64,000 nt of DNA. Source: JALZVT01 sp039029135 (lineage in GTDB: Bacteria > Pseudomonadota > Gammaproteobacteria > Pseudomonadales > Azotimanducaceae). The notes beneath the pieces were generated by a model. The model did no database searches. It worked only from the letters and a program-made list of their open reading frames with translations, and was not told where the DNA came from. The stretch spans positions 248,001 to 312,000 of the forward strand of contig JBCCGT010000003.1 in the NCBI GenBank assembly GCA_039029135.1, given 5' to 3'. The position numbers and the translations under genes are program-made. Shown here one piece after another: positions 26,143 to 34,292 of this stretch. Within the stretch, counting starts at the first letter, position 1, and the number at the start of each line of letters is the position of its first letter.

Positions 26143-26901
26143 CTACTGAATCGTATGCACCGAATTGCGCATGCCGATGCTCTGATAGAGCCGCACGGGA
26201 CGATCCTGGGGCAGATCGAGCTCCCAGCTATTGCCGGGATACATGCGCCGACCGGCCAGGCTCTCGCATTCTTCTTCGACCTGATCGACAGACTCGCACT
26301 GGAAGATCTCGCGCAGCAGCACGTTCGTGTTGCCCTGATTTTGCACCTTCAGGGTCCGGCCGTTGCGCTCGATCGCAAGATCAGGACTCGGCGCGGCAGG
26401 GTACGCGATGGCGAGAATCTCGTAGCCGATCAGGATCTTCACGCCATTCTGCTCGGCAGTCACCGGATTGCTGATCGGTCGCGCGGCGATGCGATAGATG
26501 CGCTCTTCGTCGGTATTGCGCCCCAGGTTCACGAACCGCACCCGCTTGCTGGCCCCGGGTGCGAGCGCAAGCTTGCTCGGTGTGACCAGCAGCCCGGCCT
26601 CCCGCGGATTGCTGATCGGCTCGCGTCGTTCTTCCTCAGTACCGGGGTTATGAACCAGCTTCGGTTCCATCTGCACATAGAGGGTTTCGGCGCCCGAATT
26701 CAGGATCTCGATGTCTTGGCGGCTCGGCTCACCGGCCTCGAAATGAACAATGATATTGCTGAGTACCATGTTGGCACTTGCGGGCGCGGCTAGCGCGATC
26801 GAGATCGCAGCCGTCAGCCAAGCCACAAAGCAGCGCGACGAGGGACGGCGGCGCTGGGCGCTCGCGGCGACACGCACAGACGAACATTGACAGTCGAACA
26901 T
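26143..26901 (-). CDS. PapD-like periplasmic fimbrial chaperone
   Basis: A 252-residue protein with a long leader and a hydrophobic signal (WLTAAISIALAAPASA) ending about residue 43. The mature domain has the chaperone pattern: SNIIVHFEAGEPSRQDIEILN, PREAGLLVTPSKLALAPGA (the F1/G1 edge) and SKRVRFVNLGRN, the conserved G1-to-domain-2 link. It would cap pilin-like subunits by donor-strand complementation before transfer to the usher. The start ATG at 26901 has GGAAG eight bases upstream. A shorter internal start is possible. It is transcribed with the usher. Confidence 0.85.
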   Translation of the reverse strand: MFDCQCSSVRVAASAQRRRPSSRCFVAWLTAAISIALAAPASANMVLSNIIVHFEAGEPSRQDIEILNSGAETLYVQMEPKLVHNPGTEEERREPISNPREAGLLVTPSKLALAPGASKRVRFVNLGRNTDEERIYRIAARPISNPVTAEQNGVKILIGYEILAIAYPAAPSPDLAIERNGRTLKVQNQGNTNVLLREIFQCESVDQVEEECESLAGRRMYPGNSWELDLPQDRPVRLYQSIGMRNSVHTIQ

Positions 26902-27047
26902 GACAAACTTCCGGCGACAAATTCAGGTCTACCGTCAGTCTATCGACGCCCGGTCGCGGAATCTGTGCGGCGGTACCAAAGCCTCGGAGCGGCCCAAAAC
27001 CTAGGGTACTAAGAGCTGCGGCCCCCTTGAGTCCGCAGGGCCGAAGG

Positions 27048-27734
27048 CTAGGTCAATTCCGCCACCGTATGCACCTCGAACAGATTGCGCAGTCGAGCAC
27101 GGGCGCGGTACGCAACTCGATCGAAGTGATCGGCGCTGAGGCCAAGGTTTTCGCAAATGACCGACTTGCTCTGCCCAAGCAGGTAGAACTGGGTCAAAAG
27201 ATCCCGGTCGCGCGCCTGGTTCAACCGGCTTAGCCCTTCGCGGACCTCTTCGCCGCGCTCTCGAGCAATCAATCGATCGGTTTGGTCGTCGCTATAGCTA
27301 AACTCGATATCCGGGATGTCTTCCATGGTCCACGTGCGTCGGTTCGCGCCTTTGCGACAAAAGCCGATGAAGGTGTATTCGGCGGTGCGCGAGACATATC
27401 CCGACAAGCCCTCTGGATCGCTGAGCCCGTCGCGCCTCAGTTTGCACAACACGGTCAACAGCGTGTCTTGCGTCAGGTCCAGCGCGTCTTCGTTTGGCCC
27501 CATGCGCTTGCGCAACCGCGCGAGCACTAGCGGATAAAACAGCTCGTAAAAGCGCGCCTCAGCCTGTTCATCGCCGCGACTGATGGCGCGCACCAAATCC
27601 GCATCCTGCCTACGACGTTGATCGCGGGCAGACAGGATTGTCGAATCGGGGCCGTTTGTGTCACCGAACGAGGTGCATTCCGGCGCGCCACCATGCGCGT
27701 CCGCCGCCTCATAGCTATGCGCTACGTTGTCCAT
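27048..27734 (-). CDS. ECF-type RNA polymerase sigma factor
   Basis: A 228-residue sigma-70 family protein. Region 2 covers about 50-125 (ARFYELFYPLVLARLRKRMG, DLTQDTLLTVLCKLR) and region 4 about 165-225, with a helix-turn-helix at LGQSKSVICENLGLSADHFDR. No region 1 or 3 is present. The ATG at 27734 has GGGGA seven bases upstream; ATG 27749 and 27815 are in frame. It is 146 bp upstream of the chaperone on the same strand, so it may drive or belong to the fibre operon. No anti-sigma gene is next to it. Confidence 0.85.
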   Translation of the reverse strand: MDNVAHSYEAADAHGGAPECTSFGDTNGPDSTILSARDQRRRQDADLVRAISRGDEQAEARFYELFYPLVLARLRKRMGPNEDALDLTQDTLLTVLCKLRRDGLSDPEGLSGYVSRTAEYTFIGFCRKGANRRTWTMEDIPDIEFSYSDDQTDRLIARERGEEVREGLSRLNQARDRDLLTQFYLLGQSKSVICENLGLSADHFDRVAYRARARLRNLFEVHTVAELT

Positions 27735-27973
27735 CCTTGATTCCCCCATGTGCGGCACCGCGGACGCATCGGCGCCAATCGCACCCTGAACCCTTGTCGT
27801 CAGCGCCTGTCGCATTGCCTGCGAACCATCCGGCTACGGAGGCGTTCGCCACGCTTTGTTGTTGTTCGTTGGCCTCTCACGCAGCGTTTTCTGCGGCAAT
27901 CCGGGCTGCAAAGGCCAAAGAAGCGACAATTCGTTGACGTCTAAAGGATGGGAGGAAGTCGGGACACAAGAAA

Positions 27974-27989
27974 TACACCACGTGGTGTA
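27974..27989. promoter_or_regulatory. Perfect 16-bp palindrome, candidate operator
   Basis: TACACCACGTGGTGTA is an uninterrupted 16-bp palindrome, 240 bp upstream of the sigma factor start. Its length and symmetry suit a dimeric repressor or activator. No regulator gene is adjacent, so the protein is unknown. Confidence 0.5.
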
Positions 27990-28080
27990 ATTCGTGTGCA
28001 ATTTTGTAGATCGAGTATGTATTTCCGGCGCGGTGTGCCGCGGGCAGCGCTGCTACGCCGCGGAAGCCAGCCCCCAATTT

Positions 28081-28135
28081 ATCGCCCAGGCATCGCCCAG
28101 GCATCGCCCAGGCATCGCCCAGGCATCGTCCCGGC
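28081..28135. repeat. 11-bp tandem repeat, about five copies
   Basis: Four exact copies of ATCGCCCAGGC run from 28081 to 28124 and a fifth, ATCGTCCCGGC, follows with two changes. It is a minisatellite-like array in a gene-free stretch; the unit is not a multiple of three and no coding frame is supported. Confidence 0.85.
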
Positions 28136-28528
28136 TTTAGTGAGCAGGATCAGTGGACAGGTGTTGATGGCCGGGAATTAGTGTCAGGGAATGATCGATA
28201 CAAAGGCACCGTATGTACGCGCGAGGGTGACGGATATAGTGCCTACGTCACCGATATAGGCATATATCCTGCTCTCTTTGGCCTGTTAGACAGGTGGCCT
28301 CTTCGACAGGTTTCGAAGCGGTGGGCTAGACATTGTTGCGCGCGATTGGTGACGAATAACAGGAAAAAGATTGTGTACAGCGGTGCAAGACTAGCTTGCG
28401 AATGTACCTTCATAAGAAGCTGTAAAGACTTGTTTTAATTCGTATTCTAGGTGGTTGTTTCGCCGTGCCGTTCACGCCGTAGAACGTTTGAGCACTGCCA
28501 ACCAGAGACGTCACCGAGGGGGACGAGG

Positions 28529-29869
28529 ATGCACAGACAACTGACTTTGTGGCTTCTCGGAGCAGTCCTCGGATTGGCGACAACGCCGGCGAACGCACAG
28601 CCGAACATCCTCTATGTGATCGCCGACGACCTGCTCACCAATGGGCTGCAGACCGCCCCGCAGTTCGACCCGGCGTCACATATGCCTCATCTCAACGCGC
28701 TGGCGGCAGAGGGCGCCAACTTTACTCGGGCCTATGCACCGGCCAGCCAGTGTCAGCCGGCCCGCGCGGCGCTAATGAGCGGACTGCGACCACATGACAC
28801 CGGCTGGACCCACAATAGCTGGCAGAAGCGCAAAAAATTCGGCGGCACTAAGGGCGATCTTTTTGCCGTCTTGGGCGCGAACACGCGTACGCTGGCCCGC
28901 GACCTGAGCGATGGGGGGTATACGACCGCAACAGTCGGAAAGGTCTATCACGTGTTTGCCAAGAATCCCGATCCGCGGGCGTTTGATGCCTTCACGCGCT
29001 CTCGGAAAGGCGAACGGGGCACGCAGAAGACGATCTATCGACAGGTGAAATCCGGAGTCACCACGACCGATTTTGCCGGCACCCGAGCCGCGGCCGTCGC
29101 CGACCAGGCCGTAGCGTGGATGAATACGCTACCCGAACCCTGGGCAGTCTTTGTTGGAATCTACCCACCGCATCTTCCGTGGATGGCACCGGCTGACACT
29201 TGGGCCATGGTGCCTGAAACGCTCGGACCATTGCCGGGCTATCTGATGGGCGATCGCGAGGACACCTACAGCTACTCCAACAATCGACTGCGCCGCATCA
29301 ACGAGGCCCAGTGGCAGGACTCGCGACGCGCACAGCTCGTTTCCAGCGCCCACGCCGACGAGACCCTCGGCGCGGTCATGTCCGCATTCGATCGCAGCGA
29401 CACGGTGATGGTCTTCGTCTCTGATCAGGGGATGTGCATGGGCCAGCGTGAAAACTATGCGGCAAAGGCGACCCTCGCCCCCTGCGCGAGCCAGGTGCCC
29501 TACGTGTGGGCCGGCGCGGGCATCGGCGGTAGCACCATCGACGCGCCCGTCGACACCATGTCGATCTACCCAACGCTGCTGAACCTGGCGGGCATCGAGC
29601 GGCCCGATCGAGTCGCAGGCACCGATCTCTCGGCGCTCCTGCAGACCGGCAGCGAAATCGCGACGCAAGCGCTGTCCAGCCAGGGTCGGCGCCACGCGCT
29701 GCGCTGGTGTGACGGCGCGTCCTGCTGGTCGTACGCCTGCGATGCAAACGGCGGCAAGGAAGAAATCTATGATCTGACCAGCGATCCCCATGAGTTCGTC
29801 AATCTCGCGCCAACCGGTATCGAGGCAGCCCGCGCCCGCATGGACGCCGCCCTCGCCGGAGACGCCTAG
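28529..29869 (+). CDS. Secreted sulfatase (iduronate-2-sulfatase-like)
   Basis: A 446-residue sulfatase with a signal peptide ending PANA-QPN near residue 23. The metal-binding ADD is at 32-34. The formylglycine motif is C75-Q-P-A-R79 followed by AALMSG. Downstream are RPHDTGW, TATVGKVYH (active-site lysine/histidine region), PPHLPWMAP and VFVSDQGMCMGQ, in the order seen in iduronate-2-sulfatases. The C-terminal sub-domain has EIYDLTSDPHEFVNL. It should cleave sulfate esters, perhaps from polysaccharide, in the periplasm or outside. It needs formylglycine modification, whose enzyme is not in the window. The ATG at 28529 follows AGGGGG. Confidence 0.9.
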   Translation: MHRQLTLWLLGAVLGLATTPANAQPNILYVIADDLLTNGLQTAPQFDPASHMPHLNALAAEGANFTRAYAPASQCQPARAALMSGLRPHDTGWTHNSWQKRKKFGGTKGDLFAVLGANTRTLARDLSDGGYTTATVGKVYHVFAKNPDPRAFDAFTRSRKGERGTQKTIYRQVKSGVTTTDFAGTRAAAVADQAVAWMNTLPEPWAVFVGIYPPHLPWMAPADTWAMVPETLGPLPGYLMGDREDTYSYSNNRLRRINEAQWQDSRRAQLVSSAHADETLGAVMSAFDRSDTVMVFVSDQGMCMGQRENYAAKATLAPCASQVPYVWAGAGIGGSTIDAPVDTMSIYPTLLNLAGIERPDRVAGTDLSALLQTGSEIATQALSSQGRRHALRWCDGASCWSYACDANGGKEEIYDLTSDPHEFVNLAPTGIEAARARMDAALAGDA

Positions 29870-29909
29870 GCGTGCCTACAGCGTCTCGCGCTCGTGACGC
29901 GCAGGCGCT

Positions 29910-29937
29910 TTGACTCTGCGGCCGAATCGCTTAGTAT
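29910..29937 (+). promoter_or_regulatory. Promoter of the tRNA-Ala gene
   Basis: TTGACT (29910-29915) and TAGTAT (29932-29937) are separated by 16 bases. A GC-rich discriminator CGCTGCCC follows, typical of stringently controlled stable-RNA promoters. The tRNA begins 14 bases further on. Confidence 0.6.
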
Positions 29938-29951
29938 CGCTGCCCTCGCGT

Positions 29952-30027
29952 GGGGCCATAGCTCAGCTGGGAGAGCGCCTGCATGGCATGCAGGAGGTCG
30001 GCGGTTCGATCCCGCCTGGCTCCACCA
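29952..30027 (+). tRNA. tRNA-Ala(GGC)
   Basis: A 76-base tRNA with encoded CCA. The acceptor stem GGGGCCA pairs with TGGCTCC (one G-T), the D arm is GCTC...GAGC, the anticodon stem CCTGC/GCAGG encloses ATGGCAT with anticodon GGC, and the T arm has GGTTCGATCC. It reads GCC and GCU alanine codons. It stands alone, not in an rRNA operon. Confidence 0.97.
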
Positions 30028-30103
30028 GATCTTTCCGCTACGCGGAAAGATCGCCCGACAGCTGCTTCAGCACAGCTGAAGCAGCGAGAGGGGACTCCCC
30101 TCT
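30028..30103 (+). terminator. Three successive hairpins after tRNA-Ala
   Basis: Directly after the CCA end lies an 11-bp perfect stem (30028-30038 with 30042-30052, loop TAC). Next are a 10-bp stem (30061-30070 with 30076-30085, loop CACAG) and a 7-bp GC-rich stem (AGAGGGG/CCCCTCT, 30087-30103, loop ACT). The last is followed only by TACTTAG, so it is not a classic U-tract terminator. The set probably ends tRNA transcription and directs 3' processing. Confidence 0.6.
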
Positions 30104-30127
30104 TACTTAGCTTGCCGCAACTCAACC

Positions 30128-31201
30128 TCAGCCTCCCAAACCCTCCGCTTCCTCCGCCTCCAACCGCGGATTCACTAACGCCGGCATGCCCTGCGGCCGC
30201 GCCGCCACCGGCGCCACGCACAGCCGCTCAACGTCCGCTCGCTCGCGTGCAGTCAACTGATCCGGCACCGCGCTCGCCAGATACGCGCGGTTGCCGGCCG
30301 TCTTGTGCGCCAAGAGCGGCACCCATGCCGGCGCAACCGCGTTTAGCATCGCCAGCCGATCCTCGCCGCTCGTGTTTAGCTCGTCGCAGGCGCGGTGCCA
30401 CAGTCGCGCGTCGTAGATTAGCGCCGCGCCCGCGGGCGCGACCATCTGCGTCACGCGCTCGTGCTGCCCCTGCCCCATACGCGTGCCGTCGGCGCTAAAT
30501 TCAGGCGGCGGCCAATGGCGTCGCAGGTGAGACCCCGGCAAATACTGGGTAGCCGCGTTGTCCGGGCGAAAGGCGTCGATGCAGAGATTGAATTGCACGC
30601 CGAATGCGGGCGCTGCGGGCCAGTGCTCGTCGGGAAATAGGCCAGGGTGATACGGATAGTCGCTGTGCCAGCCATGCGCCGGGTAGGTGCCGGCGACATC
30701 GCTGGCCGGGCGCATGATGGTGACGCTGGGATAGTGGCAAAAGTGCAGTTCCCGGCTTTCGAGAAACGCTTCGAAAATCCAGTGCGCGACGGGATGCACG
30801 GCCGCGCGCGCGAGTTCGAGGCTCCAACTGAGCGACTCGGTCAACATGACGCGGCCGTCGTCTCGTCCATCGAGATGCCGCGGCTGCTGAAGGCTGCGCT
30901 GCGCGTCGACCTGATCGCGCACCGTCGAGATCTCCGCAGCATCGAGCACGTTGTCGAGTATCGTCAGCCCCGTGGCACGCAGTTCAGCGAGATAGGCCGA
31001 CGGCGCACGCGTCGGACCGGGCGCGACACGCACATCCGCGGCGGCCGCAATCACGCACTCTGGATGACCAACGTTTCGATAGCGACGGGCGGCTTCGTCG
31101 ACCGGTTGCCAGAGACCATCGTCGCCGACGCGTCGGTTGGGGGCGCCGTCGGCACGCAGGTAGTGACCCGTGGAGTCGGCAAGCAGGTAAGACGCAGGCA
31201 T
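30128..31201 (-). CDS. Phytanoyl-CoA dioxygenase (PhyH) family protein
   Basis: A 357-residue non-haem iron, 2-oxoglutarate dioxygenase-like protein. The metal triad is visible as HSD in HGWHSDYPYHP and a distal histidine in DARLWHRACDEL. Other PhyH features are LRATGLTILDNVL, LNLCIDAF-type strand FNLCIDAFRPDN and TQYLPGSH. These enzymes hydroxylate alkyl chains or small metabolites. The N-terminal 50 residues are outside the fold. ATG at 31237 is an alternative start. It lies 94 bp after gltX on the same strand, with no obvious link in function. Confidence 0.85.
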   Translation of the reverse strand: MPASYLLADSTGHYLRADGAPNRRVGDDGLWQPVDEAARRYRNVGHPECVIAAAADVRVAPGPTRAPSAYLAELRATGLTILDNVLDAAEISTVRDQVDAQRSLQQPRHLDGRDDGRVMLTESLSWSLELARAAVHPVAHWIFEAFLESRELHFCHYPSVTIMRPASDVAGTYPAHGWHSDYPYHPGLFPDEHWPAAPAFGVQFNLCIDAFRPDNAATQYLPGSHLRRHWPPPEFSADGTRMGQGQHERVTQMVAPAGAALIYDARLWHRACDELNTSGEDRLAMLNAVAPAWVPLLAHKTAGNRAYLASAVPDQLTARERADVERLCVAPVAARPQGMPALVNPRLEAEEAEGLGG

Positions 31202-31295
31202 CCGTCGACTGTAACCGTTCCGCCACCGCAGTGACATCTCGGCTGCTCGCCAGCGGCACGGGCCGCCTCTCGCGCGACCCGGCTGCGGCGATAGG

Positions 31296-32777
31296 TCAGC
31301 CCTGTGTTTGGCGCCAGGACTTCTCGAAGCGCTTGGCTTCCTTCTTCGACACACCGCCGAGTGCCGCGAGCGCGCTACGCAGGCGCGCCCGAGTCAGATC
31401 CGAACCCAGCAGCGCCATCGAATCGAACAGCGGCAGCGTCACCGGCTTGCCGCCGATCGCCACGAACAGCGGACCGAGAAACTCGCGCAGCTTCATGTTC
31501 AGCGCGCCGGCCAGGTGGTTGCAGATTTCATAAAGCGCGTCCCGGTGCCAGTCCCGAAGCTCATCGAAAGACCGGCCGACGTGATCGAGAATCTGTCGCG
31601 CCTGCGCTTCATCGAGCTTCAGATGGGCGAAGTCCTCGCTATCGAGGTCCTTGCGCTCGCCGATCAGATAGTCGACCTGGGGGGCGATGTCGGCGAAGCG
31701 CTCGGTGCGCTGCTGAATCAGCGGCACGATTTGGTTCAACCGCTCGTTACTGGCCAGCCAGTCGAGCAGTTGGGTCGCGAAATCCGCCGGATCCAGCCGA
31801 CGGAGGTACTCGCCGTTCAGCCAGTTGAGCTTTTCGATATCGAAGATCGGGCCGCCGAGTGAGACGCGGCCGAGGTCGAACGCTTCGATCATCTCGCCGA
31901 GCGAGAACAGTTCCCGCTCGTCAGGCATGGACCAGCCCATGCGACCGAGATAGTTGGTTAGCGCCTGGGGTAAGTAGCCCATATCGCGATAGAAATTCAC
32001 GCTGGTCGGATTCTTGCGCTTCGACAGCTTCGACTGGTCGGGGTTACGCAGCAGCGGCAGGTGCGCATGTACCGGCATCGACCAGCCGAACGCTTCATAC
32101 AACCGCGCGTGCTTGGGCATCGAGTTGATCCACTCTTCCCCACGCAGCACGTGCGAAATTTCCATCAGGTGGTCATCAACGACGACGGCCAGATGGTATG
32201 TCGGCATGCCGTCACTTTTCTGCAGCACCTGCATGTCGACCTGATCCCAGGGAATCTCGATCCGCCCGCGCAGCGCGTCATCGAACGCGAACGTGCCGTC
32301 ACTCGGGACACGCAGCCGCACCACATGTGGCTCGCCTGCCGCGACCCGACGCCGGGCGACGTCGAGCTCTACACCCGCGCAGCGGCCGTCGTAGCGAGTC
32401 GTCTGTCCTGCAGCACGCTGCTCGGCGCGCATGGCGTCCAGCCGCTCGGGCGTGCAAAAGCAGTAGAACGCGTCGCCCTGCTCGATCAAGCGCTCGACGT
32501 GCTGACGATAGATGTCCCCGCGCTCGCTCTGGCGGTAAGGCGCGTGCGGGCCGCCGACGTCGGGACCTTCGGCCCAGTCGATACCCAGCCAGCGCATGGC
32601 GGCGAAGATCATGGCCTCCGACTGGCTGTGACTGCGCTCGCGATCTGTATCCTCGATGCGCAGAATGAACTCGCCGCCCTGCGATCGGGCAAACACCATA
32701 TTGAACAGCGCGATATACGCCGTGCCGAGATGCGGGTCTCCGGTGGGTGATGGCGCGATGCGGGTCCTGACGGACAT
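31296..32777 (-). CDS. gltX: Glutamyl-tRNA synthetase
   Basis: A 493-residue class I synthetase of normal length. The HIGH-type motif is PSPTGDPHLGTAY near residue 10, the zinc-site cysteines are in FYCFCTPE near 105, and the KMSKS-type motif is SKLSKRKNP near 250. The C-terminal anticodon-binding helical domain follows. It charges tRNA-Glu in the cytoplasm and is essential. The ATG at 32777 begins directly at the Rossmann fold, as expected. Confidence 0.96.
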   Translation of the reverse strand: MSVRTRIAPSPTGDPHLGTAYIALFNMVFARSQGGEFILRIEDTDRERSHSQSEAMIFAAMRWLGIDWAEGPDVGGPHAPYRQSERGDIYRQHVERLIEQGDAFYCFCTPERLDAMRAEQRAAGQTTRYDGRCAGVELDVARRRVAAGEPHVVRLRVPSDGTFAFDDALRGRIEIPWDQVDMQVLQKSDGMPTYHLAVVVDDHLMEISHVLRGEEWINSMPKHARLYEAFGWSMPVHAHLPLLRNPDQSKLSKRKNPTSVNFYRDMGYLPQALTNYLGRMGWSMPDERELFSLGEMIEAFDLGRVSLGGPIFDIEKLNWLNGEYLRRLDPADFATQLLDWLASNERLNQIVPLIQQRTERFADIAPQVDYLIGERKDLDSEDFAHLKLDEAQARQILDHVGRSFDELRDWHRDALYEICNHLAGALNMKLREFLGPLFVAIGGKPVTLPLFDSMALLGSDLTRARLRSALAALGGVSKKEAKRFEKSWRQTQG

Positions 32778-32900
32778 GTCGAATCCTCGATGCCAGGCGC
32801 CGGCGGGCGCCAGATTGGCGAGGACGCGATTATAGAGGGGCCGGGCGCGCTGTCGAGGCGCGGCAGGCTGGCGTTGCCAGCCGCGATATTGCGTGCCGAC

Positions 32901-34061
32901 TCAGATGAAGAACGAGACGAACGCCCGCAGCACGATCGCATCGAAGTCGTATAGCGGTTCTGCGCCGGCCGCCGTGCCCGTTACCCGCACATCGCGAAAG
33001 TCGTCGTATTGAAACCGGATGTAGTCGCCGAATAGGCTGACCTGACCCCGATCGACGAACGGCAGCCAGGGGGTGTTGAACTTGTAGGTGACGCCGAGAC
33101 CCGCTGTGTGCGTCTGGAAACTCGCCATCTCCTTGTCGCGCGCGATGAAGTTCTGCTCGTTCGAGCGCTCGAACAGGTCACCATAGAAGTCCGCAGCGCT
33201 CTGCTCGTAGTACCGATAGCGAAGATCGACCGTCAGCCCGTTATCGAAAGGGTGCGTGTAGGCGAGTTCACCGTTGTACGCCTCGATACCCCAGGTATCG
33301 GTGTAGTAGCGGGTCTCCAGCTTCAGAGCGGCGCGGTACGGCATGTACAGCATGCCGCGCAGCGCCACGGCGCTGCTGGTGCGCGTGCCGGGGTAGCGCT
33401 CCGCTTCGTAGCTATAGCCGAGCGCCGCTGAGGGATCGCGGAATCGCACCTGCCGATAGGGATTGTTCAGGAAGCCCTCGTCCGTGATGCCTTCGTAGTT
33501 GAGACTCAGCACTAGGCTCGAGGTGATGATCTGACTGACGTCCAGGCGGTAGGACTGGTGGGTCGCCTTCTCTTCAAACGTCTCGTCGCCGTTACGCGTT
33601 ATGGTGTCCCAACCCCGCGCATAGGCTATGCCAACGTTGGTCAGGTCGCCGAAGAAGTCCTGGGTGATGCCAAAGCGTATCGCGTTGCTCTTGTAGTCAC
33701 CCTCGCTGCTGTTCATGTACGACAGGCCGAGTGCCGTCTTGCCGTGCAGATAGTCGACGCCGGCGCTGCGCTCTTTGCGCTCTTCCGTGTACTCGCTCGC
33801 CGTGGTCACAACATCGATCGACGCGCTGGTCACCGAGTCGACGTAATAGTTACCCCACACGCTAATCTTGTCCGCCACGCTCTTGCGGACCAGCACCGAA
33901 GGTCCCCCGACCTCCAGACCGCCACCGTCATAGCCGTGATACATCACGTCGATCCGGTCTTCGGGCAAGACCGCCGCGAACGCGCCCGCGCTCGCCAATA
34001 TCAGTGCCGCGAGCGTTGTGCCCAGGCGCACAGCCGGGTGGCTAGTTACAGCCACAGCCAC
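32901..34061 (-). CDS. DUF3570 outer-membrane barrel-like protein
   Basis: A 386-residue secreted protein with a signal peptide (TLAALILASAGAFA) and the DUF3570 pattern: PEDRIDVMYHGYDGGGLEVGGPSVLV near the N-terminus and long amphipathic strands to a terminal phenylalanine-isoleucine (RAFVSFFI). It is predicted to be an outer-membrane beta-barrel. DUF3570 genes normally sit beside a DUF4266 lipoprotein, thioredoxin and ApbE genes; here DUF4266 is present but the other two are absent. The GTG start at 34061 overlaps the DUF4266 gene by 20 bases. The function is unknown. Confidence 0.87.
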   Translation of the reverse strand: MAVAVTSHPAVRLGTTLAALILASAGAFAAVLPEDRIDVMYHGYDGGGLEVGGPSVLVRKSVADKISVWGNYYVDSVTSASIDVVTTASEYTEERKERSAGVDYLHGKTALGLSYMNSSEGDYKSNAIRFGITQDFFGDLTNVGIAYARGWDTITRNGDETFEEKATHQSYRLDVSQIITSSLVLSLNYEGITDEGFLNNPYRQVRFRDPSAALGYSYEAERYPGTRTSSAVALRGMLYMPYRAALKLETRYYTDTWGIEAYNGELAYTHPFDNGLTVDLRYRYYEQSAADFYGDLFERSNEQNFIARDKEMASFQTHTAGLGVTYKFNTPWLPFVDRGQVSLFGDYIRFQYDDFRDVRVTGTAAGAEPLYDFDAIVLRAFVSFFI

Positions 34062-34281
34062 CCCCTGCCCCGCCTTCCGCCCCGCGAGCGCCCTCGCGGA
34101 CCTGGTAGACGTGATGCAGATAACCGACAGATACCGGATCGCGGCCGAAGCTCATGATCGGATCGGCGAGCTTATTGCGTTCGAAAGGGCTGACCCAGGG
34201 TTCGACGCTGGCGCAGCCAGCGGAGCCGAACGCGGCCAAGAGCGCGAACGACAGCGCGCTCGCGCGGAATACAGTCTTCAT
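34042..34281 (-). CDS. DUF4266 small lipoprotein
   Basis: A 79-residue lipoprotein precursor. The signal ends with lipobox GSAGC at about residue 23. The mature part has PWVSPFERNKLADPIMSF and HHVYQVREGARGAEGGAGGGCGCN, the classic DUF4266 pattern with a glycine/cysteine-rich tail. It is probably anchored in the outer membrane as partner of the DUF3570 barrel. The ATG at 34281 was chosen because the signal peptide begins there; the frame is open to 34407. Confidence 0.88.
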   Translation of the reverse strand: MKTVFRASALSFALLAAFGSAGCASVEPWVSPFERNKLADPIMSFGRDPVSVGYLHHVYQVREGARGAEGGAGGGCGCN

Positions 34282-34292
34282 GTTTGCCACCT

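Larger units (their letters stand above)
27735..28528. other. Gene-free 0.8 kb between sigma factor and sulfatase
   Basis: Only short open frames occur here, with GTG starts and no protein-like composition. The stretch is lower in GC than its flanks. It holds the 16-bp palindrome, the 11-bp tandem repeat and an inverted repeat with arms GGTGACG/CGTCACC (28226-28232 and 28246-28252), the same half-site seen before the pilin-like genes. It must contain the promoters of the sigma factor and the sulfatase. Confidence 0.6.

Noticed and set aside
28081..28135. CRISPR or coding repeat
   Set aside because: Units are 11 bp with no spacers and do not keep a reading frame.
28181..28438. Possible 85-residue gene with GTG start
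   Set aside because: No ribosome site, no motif, and composition unlike the real genes around it.
32061..32750. Open frame of 229 codons antisense to gltX
   Set aside because: gltX motifs are intact on the minus strand; this is its mirror.
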